Shown: in pieces, positions 36,544 to 46,078 of the stretch
Numbering within the stretch: position 1 is the stretch's first letter
Layout: each line of letters starts with the position of its first letter
Origin: Roseospira visakhapatnamensis
Lineage (GTDB): Bacteria; Pseudomonadota; Alphaproteobacteria; Rhodospirillales; Rhodospirillaceae
Assembly: GCF_014197915.1 (NCBI RefSeq)
Contig: NZ_JACIGK010000011.1
Coordinates: forward strand, 62,001 to 126,000
DNA length: 64,000 nt
Reading direction: 5' to 3'
Notes under the pieces: model-generated
Told to the model about the DNA's origin: nothing
What the model saw: only the letters and a program-made list of their open reading frames with translations
Database searches by the model: none
Made by a program: the position numbers and the translations under genes

Positions 36544-38114
36544 TGCTGAGCCAGACTCTTCCCGCCCTTCAGGTCGTCCTGCCCCTGGTCGCCGCGCCCC
36601 TGTGCCTGTTCCTGCGTCCCCCGAAGCTGGCCTGGCTGTTCGCCATGGCCGTGGGCACCGCCACCCTGGCCACGGCCATCGCGCTGATCATCCAGGTCCA
36701 GCACACCGGCCCCATCCATTACGAAATGGGGGGCTGGGCCGCCCCCTGGGGCATCGAATATGTCATCGACCCGCTGGACAGCCTGATCCTCGGGCTGGTC
36801 TCCGGGATCGCCTGGCTGGTGCTGGTGTATGCCGGCCCCAGCGTCGAGGCCGAGATTCACCGCGACCAGATCCCCGCCTTCTACGTGCTGTTCCTGCTGT
36901 GCCTCACCGGCCTGCTGGGCATGGTGGCCACCGGCGACGTGTTCAACCTGTTCGTCTTCCTGGAGGTTTCGTCGCTGTCCACCTATGCCCTGGTGGCCAT
37001 GGGACGCGACCCCCGGGCGCTGACGTCGGCGTACCGCTATCTCATCCTCGGCTCGCTGGGGGCCACCTTCTACGTCATCGGCATCGGCTTGCTGTACATG
37101 ATGACGGGCACCCTGAACATGGAGGACCTGGCCCGGCGCATCCCCGAGGTGGCCGACACCCGCACGGTGGCCGTGGCCATCGCCTTCCTGGCCGTGGGCC
37201 TGGCGCTGAAGCTGGCGCTGTTCCCCCTGCACAAGTGGCTGCCCGGCGCCTACACCCATGCGCCCTCGGCGGTCACGGCGTTCCTGGCGGCGACGGCCAC
37301 CAAGGTCGCCATCTATGTGCTGGTGCGCATCTTCTTCACCGTGCTGGGTCCCATCGACGCCTTCCAGACCCTGCCGGCGGCGATCTCGGAGACCCAGGTG
37401 GTCGCCGTGCTGGCCATGCTGGCCATGCTGTCGGGCTCGGCGGTGGCCGTCTTCCAGACCAACGTGAAACGGCTGCTGGCCTACTCGTCGATCGCCCAGG
37501 TGGGCACCATGATGCTGGGCATCAGCATGGTGTCCGTCACCGGCATGACCGCCGGCCTGGTGCACATGGTCAACCACGCGCTGATCAAGGGCACCCTGTT
37601 CATGGCGCTCGGCGCCGTGGCCCTGCGGGTGGGCTCGGTGCGCCTGGAGCACCTGGACGGCATCGGCTACCGCATGCCGGTGACCTTCGCGGCCTTCCTG
37701 GTGGGCGCCTTCAGCCTCATCGGCGTGCCCATGACGGCCGGCTTCATCAGCAAGTTCATCCTGGTGCGCGGCGCCCTGGAAGACGGTCACTGGCTCATGG
37801 CGGCGGCGGTGGTCGTCTCCTCGCTGCTGGCGATCGTCTACGTCTGGCGGATTCTGGAGGTCGCCTACATGCGCTCCCCCCCGGCCACCGCGCCGCGCGT
37901 GCGCGAGGCGCCGCTGGTCATGCTGGCGCCCCTGTGGCTTCTGGCGCTCGGCAATCTCTACTTCGGCCTGGACACCACCTATTCGGTCGGCCTGGCCCAG
38001 GACGCGGCCGACTACATCCTCACCTACATGCCCGGCGAGGGCCCCCCGGGAGAGCATCCCGGGTTGGGTCCGGGCGCGCGTCCGGCCGTCCCGTCCAGCG
38101 GAGGAGCGCACTGA
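36540..38114 (+). CDS. mrpD: Mrp-type antiporter subunit D, first NuoL/M/N-like subunit
   Basis: Proton-channel-type membrane protein of 524 residues with about 14 TM helices. The Proton_antipo core contains LEVSSLSTYALVAMGRD (conserved Glu in TM5), LALKLALFPLHKWLPGAYTHAPSAV (Lys in TM7) and LLAYSSIAQVGTMMLG. These residues form the half-channels of complex I-like pumps. Translationally coupled to mrpC and followed 1 bp later by a second such subunit. Confidence 0.93.
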   Translation: MMLSQTLPALQVVLPLVAAPLCLFLRPPKLAWLFAMAVGTATLATAIALIIQVQHTGPIHYEMGGWAAPWGIEYVIDPLDSLILGLVSGIAWLVLVYAGPSVEAEIHRDQIPAFYVLFLLCLTGLLGMVATGDVFNLFVFLEVSSLSTYALVAMGRDPRALTSAYRYLILGSLGATFYVIGIGLLYMMTGTLNMEDLARRIPEVADTRTVAVAIAFLAVGLALKLALFPLHKWLPGAYTHAPSAVTAFLAATATKVAIYVLVRIFFTVLGPIDAFQTLPAAISETQVVAVLAMLAMLSGSAVAVFQTNVKRLLAYSSIAQVGTMMLGISMVSVTGMTAGLVHMVNHALIKGTLFMALGAVALRVGSVRLEHLDGIGYRMPVTFAAFLVGAFSLIGVPMTAGFISKFILVRGALEDGHWLMAAAVVVSSLLAIVYVWRILEVAYMRSPPATAPRVREAPLVMLAPLWLLALGNLYFGLDTTYSVGLAQDAADYILTYMPGEGPPGEHPGLGPGARPAVPSSGGAH

Positions 38115-38115
38115 C

Positions 38116-39603
38116 ATGATGCCGCCGCTGCCGGACCCCGCCCAGATCATCGCCGCCTGCCTGATCGTGCCCGCCCTGGGCACGCTGGCCATCCTGCTGG
38201 CCGGCCGCTGGCCCAACCTGCGCGAGACGGTCACCCTGGCCACCGCCGGGACGCTGGCCGCCTGCGTGCTGTCCCTGCTGGACCCGGTGCTGGCGGGCGG
38301 ACGCCCGACGCTGACCCTTTGGGAGGTGCTGCCCGGCGCGCCGCTGGCCTTCACGGTCGAGCCGCTGGGCATGATCTTCGCCCTGATCGCCAGCGGCCTC
38401 TGGGTGGTGACCTCGGTCTATGCCATCGGCTACATGCGCGGCAACGACGAGCACGCGCAGACCCGCTTCTACGCCTGTTTCGCCATCGCCATCCTGTCGG
38501 CCATGGGCATCGCCTTCGCGGGGAACCTGCTGACGCTGTTCCTGTTCTACGAGGTGATGACCATCAGCACCTTCCCGCTGGTCACCCACAAGGGCAGCGA
38601 GGAGGCCAAGCGCGCCGGCCGCGTCTACCTGGGCCTGCTGATGGGGGCGTCCATCGGCCTGCAACTGGTGGGCATCGTCGCCTGCTGGATCCTGGCCGGC
38701 ACCCTCGACTTCCAGGTCGGCGGCCTGCTCGCCGGCCATGTGGACGGCTGGCCGGTGCTGGTGCTGCTGGCGCTGTTCGTGTTCGGCACCGCCAAGGCCG
38801 CCGTCATGCCCTTCCACCGCTGGCTGCCGGCGGCCATGGTGGCGCCCACCCCGGTCTCGGCGCTGCTGCACGCCGTTGCCGTGGTCAAGGCCGGCGTGTT
38901 CACGGTGGTCAAGGTGGTGGTCTACGTGTTCGGCCTGGACCTGCTGACCGACACGGCGGGCAGCGACTGGATGCTCTACGCCGCCGGCTTCACCATCCTG
39001 TCGGCGAGTTTCGTCGCCCTGCGCCAGGACAACCTGAAACGCCGCCTGGCCTATTCCACCATCAGCCAGTTGAGCTACGTGGTGCTGGCCGCCGCCATCC
39101 TGGCGCCGCTGTCGGTGATGGGCGCGGCGCTGCACATCGTGGCGCACGCGTTCGGCAAGATCACCCTGTTCTTCGCCGCCGGCTCCATCTACACCGCCGC
39201 GCACAAGACCGAAATCAGCCAGTTGGACGGCATCGGCTGGAAGATGCCCTGGACCATGGGCGCCTTCGCCATCGGCAGCCTGTCCATGATCGGCGTGCCG
39301 CCCACGGCCGGGTTCCTCTCCAAGTGGTTCATGCTGTCGGGCGCCTACGACACGCAGGCATGGGTGGCCATCGCCGTGATCTTCGCCTCAACGGTGCTGA
39401 ACGCGGCCTACTTCCTGCCCATCGTCTACCGCGCCTTCGCCACCCGGCCGGCGCCGGTCGGCCCCGGCCACGCCGACCACGGCGAGGCGCCGTTGCCGAT
39501 CGTCGCCGCCCTGACCCTCACCGCCGCCGGCAGCATCGGGCTGTTCCTGTTCCCGGACGTGTTCCTGAGCCTGGCGGACCAGCTTGTGGGAGGCCGCCCG
39601 TGA
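38116..39603 (+). CDS. Second NuoL/M/N-like antiporter subunit
   Basis: 495 residues with about 14 TM helices and the same core: FYEVMTISTFPLVTH (Glu), GTAKAAVMPFHRWLPAAMVAPTPVSALLHA (Lys), RRLAYSTISQLSYVV. The APTPVSALLHA segment with histidine is closer to NuoL/MrpA N-terminal halves than to MrpD, so it may replace the large MrpA subunit together with the DUF4040 gene. Overlaps the next small gene. Confidence 0.92.
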   Translation: MMPPLPDPAQIIAACLIVPALGTLAILLAGRWPNLRETVTLATAGTLAACVLSLLDPVLAGGRPTLTLWEVLPGAPLAFTVEPLGMIFALIASGLWVVTSVYAIGYMRGNDEHAQTRFYACFAIAILSAMGIAFAGNLLTLFLFYEVMTISTFPLVTHKGSEEAKRAGRVYLGLLMGASIGLQLVGIVACWILAGTLDFQVGGLLAGHVDGWPVLVLLALFVFGTAKAAVMPFHRWLPAAMVAPTPVSALLHAVAVVKAGVFTVVKVVVYVFGLDLLTDTAGSDWMLYAAGFTILSASFVALRQDNLKRRLAYSTISQLSYVVLAAAILAPLSVMGAALHIVAHAFGKITLFFAAGSIYTAAHKTEISQLDGIGWKMPWTMGAFAIGSLSMIGVPPTAGFLSKWFMLSGAYDTQAWVAIAVIFASTVLNAAYFLPIVYRAFATRPAPVGPGHADHGEAPLPIVAALTLTAAGSIGLFLFPDVFLSLADQLVGGRP

Positions 39604-39929
39604 CGACCGAAACCAAGCCCCGCCTCGTCCGGGTCACCGAGGTTCCCCCCTGCGGCACCCTGCCCGCCACCCGCCGCCCCGACGAGCGCGCGCCCTGGAT
39701 CGTGCGCCCCGAGGGCATTCGCGGCCTGTGGTGGATCTTCGGCGCCATCCTGACCGCCTGCGTGCTGGCCGAGCTTCTGGTGCACCTGCATCCCCACTTC
39801 GGCGTGGACGGATGGTTCGGCTTCCACGCCTGGTTCGGCTTCCTGTCCTGCGTCGCCATGGTGCTGGTCGCCAAGGGCCTGGGGCTTCTCCTGAAGCGCA
39901 AGGATACCTATTACGATGCTCGCCGCTAG
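39600..39929 (+). CDS. Small membrane protein of the antiporter operon
   Basis: 109 residues, not assignable to a named Mrp subunit. A polar N-terminus of about 40 residues precedes two hydrophobic segments, LWWIFGAILTACVLAELLVH and FLSCVAMVLVAKGLGLLL, separated by a His/aromatic-rich loop (HLHPHFGVDGWFGFHAWFG), and a charged C-terminus. GTG at 39600 overlaps the preceding stop and its end overlaps the next antiporter gene, so it is part of the complex or its assembly. Confidence 0.8.
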   Translation: MTTETKPRLVRVTEVPPCGTLPATRRPDERAPWIVRPEGIRGLWWIFGAILTACVLAELLVHLHPHFGVDGWFGFHAWFGFLSCVAMVLVAKGLGLLLKRKDTYYDARR

Positions 39930-41610
39930 CCTGCCCCCCGGACTGCTGCTGATCCTGGGCGGGCTGGCCCTGCCCCTGCTGCCGCGCCTCGGCCGCCAGG
40001 CCCTGTCGCTGGCCGCGCCGCTGGCCGCGCTGGGCCTGATCTGGCTGCTGCCGGACGGCGTCGTCCTCTCGACCGAGTACCTGGGATACCGGCTGGAACT
40101 GGTCGAGGCCGATGCCCTGTCGCGGCTGTTCGGCACCATCTTCGCCCTGATGGCCTTCACCGGCTGCGTGTTCGCCCTGCGCCAGACCAATGTGGTGGAG
40201 ATGGCCTCGGCCCTGGTCTACGCCGGCGGCGCGCTGGGCGTGGCCTTCGCCGGCGACCTGATCACCGTGTTCGTGTTCTGGGAACTGATGGCCGTCGCCT
40301 CCACCCTGGTGATCTGGTCCCCGGGCACCGAGGCCAGCCGCAAGGCCGGCCTGCGCTATGCCCTCGTCCATTTGCTGGGCGGCGCGGTGCTGATGGCCGG
40401 TATCGCCGGGCATGTGGCCGCCACCGGCTCCATCGCCTTCGAGGCCATGACGGTCGACAGCCCGGCCACCTGGCTGATGCTGGCGGGCGTGCTGATCAAC
40501 GCCGGCGCCCCGCCGCTGTCCGCCTGGCTGCCCGACGCCTATCCCGAGGGCTCGTGGAGCGGCACCGTCTTCCTGTCGGCCTTCACCACCAAGACCGCCG
40601 TCTACGTGCTGCTGCGCGGCTTCCCGGGGACCGAGATCCTGATCGGGATCGGCCTGTTCATGATCTTCTACGGCATCGTCTACGCGCTGCTGGAGAACGA
40701 CATGCGGCGCATCCTGGCCTATTCCATCGTCAACCAGGTGGGCTTCATGGTCTGCGGCATCGGTATCGGCACCGAGTTGGCGCTGAACGGCGCCGCCGCC
40801 CATGCCTTCGCGCACATCATCTACAAGGCGCTGCTGCTGATGAGCGCCGGCTCCGTGCTGTACATGACCGGCTTGCGCAAGTGCACCGATCTGGGCGGGC
40901 TGTTCCGGACCATGCCCCTCACCACGCTTTGCGGCACCATCGGCGCGCTGGCCATCTCGTCCTTCCCCTGGACCTCGGGGTTCGTCACCAAGTCCATGAT
41001 CACCCAGGGCGCGGCGGACGAGCATCTGATGATCGCCTGGATGCTGTTGCAGGCGGCCAGCGCCGGCGTGTTCCTGCACGCCGGCATCAAGTTCCCCTGG
41101 TTCGTGTTCTTCCAGAAGGACAGCGGCCTGCGGCCCAAGGATCCACCCTGGTCCATGCGCGCGGCCATGATCCTGTTCGCCGCCCTGTGCATCGGCATCG
41201 GTGTCGCGCCGGGGCCGCTGTACGCGCTGCTGCCCTATCCCGTGGACTACGCGGCCTACACCGGCGCCCATATCGTCACCCAGCTTCAGTTGCTGTTGTT
41301 CTCGGGCCTGGCGTTCTTCATCCTGCTGCCCTTGATGAAGCGGACATTGACGATCACACTTGATGTGGACTGGCTGTACCGCGTCGCCGGACCGGCCGTG
41401 GCCGCGGGTCTTCGGAACACCGTGGGCCGCGCCTGGACCCTCGGCCTCGGCGGCGCCCGGCGCGGCATCGACGGGCTCATCGCCTGGACCGAGGCCACCC
41501 ACGGCCGCGACGGCGCCCTGGGTCGCACCTGGCCCATCGGCGCCTCGGCGGTGATGGTGGCGCTGTTCCTGCTGGCGTACCTGATGTTGTTCTTCCTCTG
41601 GCCGGCCTGA
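39916..41610 (+). CDS. Third NuoL/M/N-like antiporter subunit (MrpD-like)
   Basis: 564 residues with about 14 TM helices: VFWELMAVASTLVIW carries the TM5 glutamate, PPLSAWLPDAYPEGSWSGTVFLSAFTTKTAVY the transport-domain lysine region, RRILAYSIVNQVGFMV the following helix. A C-terminal extension of about 120 residues holds two more TM helices separated by an amphipathic stretch. Such extended subunits occur in Mbh-like and Mrp-like complexes. Last gene of the operon. Confidence 0.92.
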   Translation: MLAASLPPGLLLILGGLALPLLPRLGRQALSLAAPLAALGLIWLLPDGVVLSTEYLGYRLELVEADALSRLFGTIFALMAFTGCVFALRQTNVVEMASALVYAGGALGVAFAGDLITVFVFWELMAVASTLVIWSPGTEASRKAGLRYALVHLLGGAVLMAGIAGHVAATGSIAFEAMTVDSPATWLMLAGVLINAGAPPLSAWLPDAYPEGSWSGTVFLSAFTTKTAVYVLLRGFPGTEILIGIGLFMIFYGIVYALLENDMRRILAYSIVNQVGFMVCGIGIGTELALNGAAAHAFAHIIYKALLLMSAGSVLYMTGLRKCTDLGGLFRTMPLTTLCGTIGALAISSFPWTSGFVTKSMITQGAADEHLMIAWMLLQAASAGVFLHAGIKFPWFVFFQKDSGLRPKDPPWSMRAAMILFAALCIGIGVAPGPLYALLPYPVDYAAYTGAHIVTQLQLLLFSGLAFFILLPLMKRTLTITLDVDWLYRVAGPAVAAGLRNTVGRAWTLGLGGARRGIDGLIAWTEATHGRDGALGRTWPIGASAVMVALFLLAYLMLFFLWPA

Positions 41611-41666
41611 GGACGCCCGCGCGCGGCTTGCCTCGACCGGCTGTCCCCGCCTCCGGAGATCGCCCC

Positions 41667-42788
41667 GTGCAACGCCTGCGCATCGACCAGGACTACCTTG
41701 TCACCACGCTGCAACGCCTGCTGGCGATCCCCAGCCCCACCGGCCTGACCGACAGCGTCGTGCTGGCCGTGGGCGACGAACTGGAGCGGCTGGGCATCCC
41801 CTACGAACTGACCCGGCGGGGCGCCGTGCGCGCCAACATCCAGGGGGTGCGCTACAGCCCCGACCGGGCCATCATCGCCCACCTGGACACCCTGGGCGCC
41901 ATCGTCAAAAGCCTCAAGGACAACGGCCGCCTGGAGGTGCTGCCCATCGGCACCTGGTCGTCGCGCTTCGCCGAGGGCGCGCGGGTCACCGTCTACGGCG
42001 ACGAGGGCCGCGCCTGGCGCGGCACCATCCTTCCCCTGAAGGCGTCGGGCCATACCTTCAACGAGGCGGTGGACACCCAGCCCACCACCTGGGAGCAGGT
42101 GGAGTTGCGACTCGACGAAGAGGTCCACGACATCGCCGGCCTGACTCGCCTGGGCGTCAACATCGGCGACCACATCGCCGTCGATCCCAACCCCGAGTTC
42201 CTGCCCAACGGCTTCATCAACAGCCGCTTCCTGGACGACAAGGCCGGCGTGGCCGCGATCCTGGCCGCCGCCAAGGCCGTCAAGGACGCCGACCCCCGGA
42301 TTCCGGTGGACTGCCACCTGCTGTTCACCATCTCGGAAGAGGTGGGCGTGGGCGCCAGCCACGTGCTGCACGGCGACGTGGCGGAGATGGTCAGCGTGGA
42401 CAACGGCACCATCGCCCCCGGCCAGAACACCAGCGAATACGGTGTCACCATCTGCATGCAGGACAGCAGCGGACCGTTCGACTGGCACCTGACCCGGCGG
42501 CTGCTGAAGCTCTGCGAGGCGTGCGGGATCGAATACACCCGCGACGTATTCCGCTACTACCGCAGCGACGGCGCCGCCGCCCTGGAGGCCGGCAACGACA
42601 TACGTACGTCGCTGGTCTGCTTCGCCTGCGACGGCTCGCACGGGTGGGAGCGCACCCACGTCAAGTCCCTGGTCGCCCTGGCCGAGCTGCTGGCCCACTA
42701 CATCCAGATGCCGCCCATCTTCGAGCGTGACAAGGTACCCCTGGGGCCGCGCAGCGACTTCCCGGACGTGCAGCTTCAGGACGACTGA
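41667..42788 (+). CDS. M42-family metallopeptidase, possibly osmoprotectant (NAGGN)-associated
   Basis: Aminopeptidase-like protein of 373 residues. Zinc-site motifs of M42 are in place: IIAHLDTLGAIV (His, Asp), SRFLDDKAGVAAIL (Asp), LLFTISEEVGVGASH (catalytic Glu pair), VSVDNG (Asp) and CFACDGSHGWERTH near the end. The sequence resembles the M42 peptidase subfamily found near N-acetylglutaminylglutamine osmoprotectant genes, but those genes are not here, so that role is inferred. GTG at 41667 is preceded by CCGGAGA. Confidence 0.85.
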   Translation: MQRLRIDQDYLVTTLQRLLAIPSPTGLTDSVVLAVGDELERLGIPYELTRRGAVRANIQGVRYSPDRAIIAHLDTLGAIVKSLKDNGRLEVLPIGTWSSRFAEGARVTVYGDEGRAWRGTILPLKASGHTFNEAVDTQPTTWEQVELRLDEEVHDIAGLTRLGVNIGDHIAVDPNPEFLPNGFINSRFLDDKAGVAAILAAAKAVKDADPRIPVDCHLLFTISEEVGVGASHVLHGDVAEMVSVDNGTIAPGQNTSEYGVTICMQDSSGPFDWHLTRRLLKLCEACGIEYTRDVFRYYRSDGAAALEAGNDIRTSLVCFACDGSHGWERTHVKSLVALAELLAHYIQMPPIFERDKVPLGPRSDFPDVQLQDD

Positions 42789-42839
42789 GCGGGATCGCCC
42801 CTCGCCGCAGTCCCTCGTTTCCAAAAGGAGTGTTTCGTC

Positions 42840-43541
42840 ATGGCCGTGCGTCGCGGTGTCATCCTGGCCGGCGGGCGCGGGACCCGGCTGGGCATGCTGA
42901 CCAACGACTGCCCCAAGCCAATGCTGCCGGTGGGCGATCGGCCGTTCCTGGATCACCTGATCCGACATCTGGCGGGCCAGGGCCTGACCGACATCCTGGT
43001 GCTGGCCGGCTGGCAGGGGGAGCGCCTGCACGCGGCTTATGAGAACCGGCATATCGCTGGAGCCACCGTCTCGGTGGTGGTGGAGCCGGAGGCCATGGGC
43101 ACCGGCGGCGCGCTGCGCTTCGCCGCCGACCGGCTGGCGCCCCCGGTCGCGCTGGTCAACGGCGATACCCTGTTCGACGCCGACGTCCAGGCCCTGGCGG
43201 CGCATCCGGGCGACTGGTCCCTCGCCATGGCGCTCCGCCACCTGGAGGACACCGGCCGCAGCGGCCGGGTGGTCCTGGAGGGCGACCGCGTCACCGGCTT
43301 CCAGGAGCGCGGGGACGGCGGCCCGGGGCTGGTCAACGGCGGGGTCTATGTGGTGCGCCCGGGCCTCCTGGAGGCCATCGCCGGCCCCTGCTCCCTGGAG
43401 CGGGACGTGTTTCCCGGTCAGGCGGCGGCCGGGCGCCTGGTGGGTCGGGTGTTCGAGGGGATGTTCATCGATATCGGCGTGCCGGCGGACCTCGCCCGGG
43501 CCCAGACCGTCGTGCCGGCCTTCATGGGAGACGACGCATGA
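42840..43541 (+). CDS. Sugar-1-phosphate nucleotidyltransferase
   Basis: 233 residues of the NTP_transferase family (RmlA/HddC-like). Signature GVILAGGRGTRLGMLTNDCPKPMLPVGDRPFL at residues 6-37, then EPEAMGTGGALRFA, VNGDTLFD with the metal aspartate, and the terminal FIDIGVPADLARAQ. It activates a sugar phosphate to an NDP-sugar. It starts a run of overlapping genes of glycan synthesis; the sugar cannot be told from sequence. Confidence 0.9.
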   Translation: MAVRRGVILAGGRGTRLGMLTNDCPKPMLPVGDRPFLDHLIRHLAGQGLTDILVLAGWQGERLHAAYENRHIAGATVSVVVEPEAMGTGGALRFAADRLAPPVALVNGDTLFDADVQALAAHPGDWSLAMALRHLEDTGRSGRVVLEGDRVTGFQERGDGGPGLVNGGVYVVRPGLLEAIAGPCSLERDVFPGQAAAGRLVGRVFEGMFIDIGVPADLARAQTVVPAFMGDDA

Positions 43542-44053
43542 GCGTGACGGTCCGTGCCACCACGCTGGACGGCGTGAAGCTGATCGAGCCGCCGACCCGG
43601 TTCGAGGATTTCCGGGGCGAATACGTAGAGACATACAATGAGGACCTGTACCGCGCCGCGGGGATCACCGAGACCTTCATCCAGGACGACATCTCGGTCT
43701 CGCATCGTCATGTGCTGCGCGGCATCCATGGGGACGACAGCACGGCCAAGCTGGTGTCGTGCCTGGCGGGCCGGTTCTACCTGGTGGTCGTCAACTGGAA
43801 TCCGGACTCGCCGCAGTACCGCCAGTGGGAATCCTTCACCCTGTCCGACCGCAACCGGCTACAGGTGCTGATTCCCCCCCGGTTCGGAAACGGCCATGTG
43901 GTGCTGAGCGACACGGCGATCTTCCATTACAAGCAGACCACCAGCTACGATCGCGGCCGTCAGTTCACCGTGCTGTGGAACGACCCCACGGTGGCCATCG
44001 ACTGGCCGGTCCCGGCGCCCATCCTGTCCCGCCGCGACCGGGGTCTGGCGTGA
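43538..44053 (+). CDS. RmlC-like dTDP-sugar 3,5-epimerase family protein
   Basis: 171 residues with a cupin fold. Features: RFEDFRGEYVETYNEDLYRAAG, then FIQDDISVSHRHVLRGIHG with the His-rich active-site strand, FYLVVVNW, and LIPPRFGNGHVVLSD. Compared with RmlC the order is the same but several catalytic neighbourhoods differ (no clear Asp-His-Tyr set), so it may act on a related NDP-keto-sugar. Overlaps its neighbours. Confidence 0.85.
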   Translation: MSVTVRATTLDGVKLIEPPTRFEDFRGEYVETYNEDLYRAAGITETFIQDDISVSHRHVLRGIHGDDSTAKLVSCLAGRFYLVVVNWNPDSPQYRQWESFTLSDRNRLQVLIPPRFGNGHVVLSDTAIFHYKQTTSYDRGRQFTVLWNDPTVAIDWPVPAPILSRRDRGLA

Positions 44054-44712
44054 CGATGGCGGCGCCCCCGGGCGACGATATGGCCGGCGCCCGCGTCCCC
44101 CTGGCCATCGTGCCGTGCGAGTGGGATGTCGCGGATCTGGCCGAAAGCCTCGACCGGTACGACCTCGTCGGCGTGTTCGACATCGACGCCGCGCGGGACA
44201 CCCACGGGCTGCGCCACCTGGGCGACGACACCGCGTTCATCGGCTGGCAGGCGCGGCGGCCGGGCCTGAAGGTCTGCCTGGTGATCGACCCGCCGGCCCT
44301 GCGCGAGCGCCTGACCGCGCACTACGGACCGGGAAACCTGGAGGGCCTGGTCTCGCCGCACGCGACCGTGTCTCGCCACGCCATCGTCGGACCGGCCGGG
44401 ATCATCCAGCGCGGCGTGACCATCATGCCCGCCGTGCGGATCGGCCGGGGCTGCAACGTCAACATCAACGCCACGCTTCACCACGAGGTAACCCTTGACG
44501 ACTATGTTTCCGTGGGGCCAGGGGCGATCGTCCTGGGGACCGTGCGGATCGGCCGGCACGCCAGCATCGGCGCCGGCGCCATCGTTCACCAGAACGTGAC
44601 CATCGGTCCCGGCGCCCGCGTCGGCGCCGGCGCGGTGGTGGTCCGCGACGTCGCGCCCGGACAAACCGTGGTCGGCGTGCCGGCCCGACCGATCAAGCAG
44701 GAGGCAGGATGA
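44050..44712 (+). CDS. NeuD-like sugar O-/N-acyltransferase
   Basis: About 220 residues. The first ~100 form a Rossmann-like PglD_N segment (VVGVFDIDAARDTHG, then the strand DTAFIGWQ). The rest is a left-handed beta-helix of hexapeptide repeats (VSPHATVSRHAIVGPAGIIQ, GAIVLGTVRIGRHASIGAGA, GAVVVRDVAPGQTVVGVPAR), the fold of PglD and NeuD acetyltransferases. It acylates an amino or hydroxy sugar nucleotide. GTG at 44050 overlaps the RmlC-like stop; ATG at 44056 is equally possible. Confidence 0.87.
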   Translation: MTMAAPPGDDMAGARVPLAIVPCEWDVADLAESLDRYDLVGVFDIDAARDTHGLRHLGDDTAFIGWQARRPGLKVCLVIDPPALRERLTAHYGPGNLEGLVSPHATVSRHAIVGPAGIIQRGVTIMPAVRIGRGCNVNINATLHHEVTLDDYVSVGPGAIVLGTVRIGRHASIGAGAIVHQNVTIGPGARVGAGAVVVRDVAPGQTVVGVPARPIKQEAG

Positions 44713-45959
44713 GCGACGATCGCGTCACGGTGCTGATTCCCACCCTCAACCGCGCCGAGTTCGTGGTGAGGGCCCTGGCGTTCTATGCGCGCGGGGGCTT
44801 CGCCGGGCGCATCATCCTGGGTGATTCCTCCACGGCGCCCCACGCCCAACTGGTCCAGGCGGCGGTGGAACGCTTCGCGGACCGCCTGACCATCCACCTG
44901 GAACCGCTGCCCAAGGACCGCTACCCGACCCTGGCGGAGTGCGTGCAGCGCATGGTCGACCTGGTCGAGACCCCCTACATGGTGATGGTCCCCGACGATG
45001 ACCTGCACATGCCGGGCAGCCTGCGGGAGGCGCCCGACTTCCTGGACGCCCACCCGGACTACGTGGGCGCCATGGGCGAGCGCCTGAACGTCAAGCTGGG
45101 CGCGGTCGTCCCGTGGGGCCGGGTCACCTGGGCCATCCTCACCAAGTACGCGGACTTCGAGGATCCCGACCCCGTCAAGCGGCTGGCCTACTACACCGGC
45201 TACGGCCTCAGCCTGTACTACGCGGTGATGCGCTCGGACACCTGGCGCGCCTGCCTGGAAGCCAGCAAGACCCTCAACCTGCCCTACTTCGGCGAGGAGT
45301 TCCTGCCCAACTGCCTGGCGGTGATTCGCGGCCGCTTCCGCATGATGCCCCGCTTCGGCCCCATCGCTCAACTGGACGACTCGGGCGGGGTCTGGCGGCG
45401 CAACACCCCGTACGGCCTGCTCAACGACCCGGGCTGGCCGGCGTTCCGGGACGGGCTGCTGGAGCGGCTGGGACAGGAACTGGTGGCCCAAAGCGACCTC
45501 CCCCTCGCCGAGGCCCGCGCCATCATCGACCGGGAGATCTGGCGCAACCTGACCATCCTCATCCCCTACCACTTCCAGAAGAGCCACGACCCCGCCTTCG
45601 CCCCGGACCCGCTGCCGGACATGAAGGGGCTGCTGGCGCCGTTTCCCGACTACCAGGACGTGACCGCCTTCCTGGACGCGCCCGTCGCGCCCCCCATCAC
45701 CCGCGTGGCGGTGGAGTCGGCCCTGACCGAGCGGGGCGACGGGATCGAGGCGGGCGCCGAGGCCCGTGTTCTGGCCGACGCCTGCGCGGGACAGGCCCAG
45801 GATGCCATGATGGACGATCGCATCGGCGAGGCGATCCTGTGGTACCGCATGAGCCTGGCCATGGCGCCGACGCCGGTGGCGCGCATGATGCTGTCCAAGC
45901 TGCTGTCGGACAGCGGACGGACCGAGGAGTTCCAGGCGATGATGACCAGCGCGCCGTGA
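44709..45959 (+). CDS. Glycosyltransferase family 2-like (TIGR00180 type)
   Basis: 416 residues. A GT-A N-terminus (VTVLIPTLNRAEFVVRAL), a second strand GRIILGDSS, and the metal-binding DDD in VMVPDDDLHMPGSL. The central part YTGYGLSLYYAVMRSDTWRAC is typical of the TIGR00180 family of bacterial glycosyltransferases. The C-terminal helical ~80 residues (about 330-416) have TPR-like spacing. Part of the same overlapping gene run. Confidence 0.87.
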   Translation: MSDDRVTVLIPTLNRAEFVVRALAFYARGGFAGRIILGDSSTAPHAQLVQAAVERFADRLTIHLEPLPKDRYPTLAECVQRMVDLVETPYMVMVPDDDLHMPGSLREAPDFLDAHPDYVGAMGERLNVKLGAVVPWGRVTWAILTKYADFEDPDPVKRLAYYTGYGLSLYYAVMRSDTWRACLEASKTLNLPYFGEEFLPNCLAVIRGRFRMMPRFGPIAQLDDSGGVWRRNTPYGLLNDPGWPAFRDGLLERLGQELVAQSDLPLAEARAIIDREIWRNLTILIPYHFQKSHDPAFAPDPLPDMKGLLAPFPDYQDVTAFLDAPVAPPITRVAVESALTERGDGIEAGAEARVLADACAGQAQDAMMDDRIGEAILWYRMSLAMAPTPVARMMLSKLLSDSGRTEEFQAMMTSAP

Positions 45960-46078
45960 CGGCGCCGATCCGCGAAAACGCCGGGGCGCGATCGCCCGGC
46001 GCCGACCGGCATGCTATTTGCTGTATCACCGGCGCTGCACGAGGAACGCAGCCGGATCAGAAAAGACCAAGACCAGAC

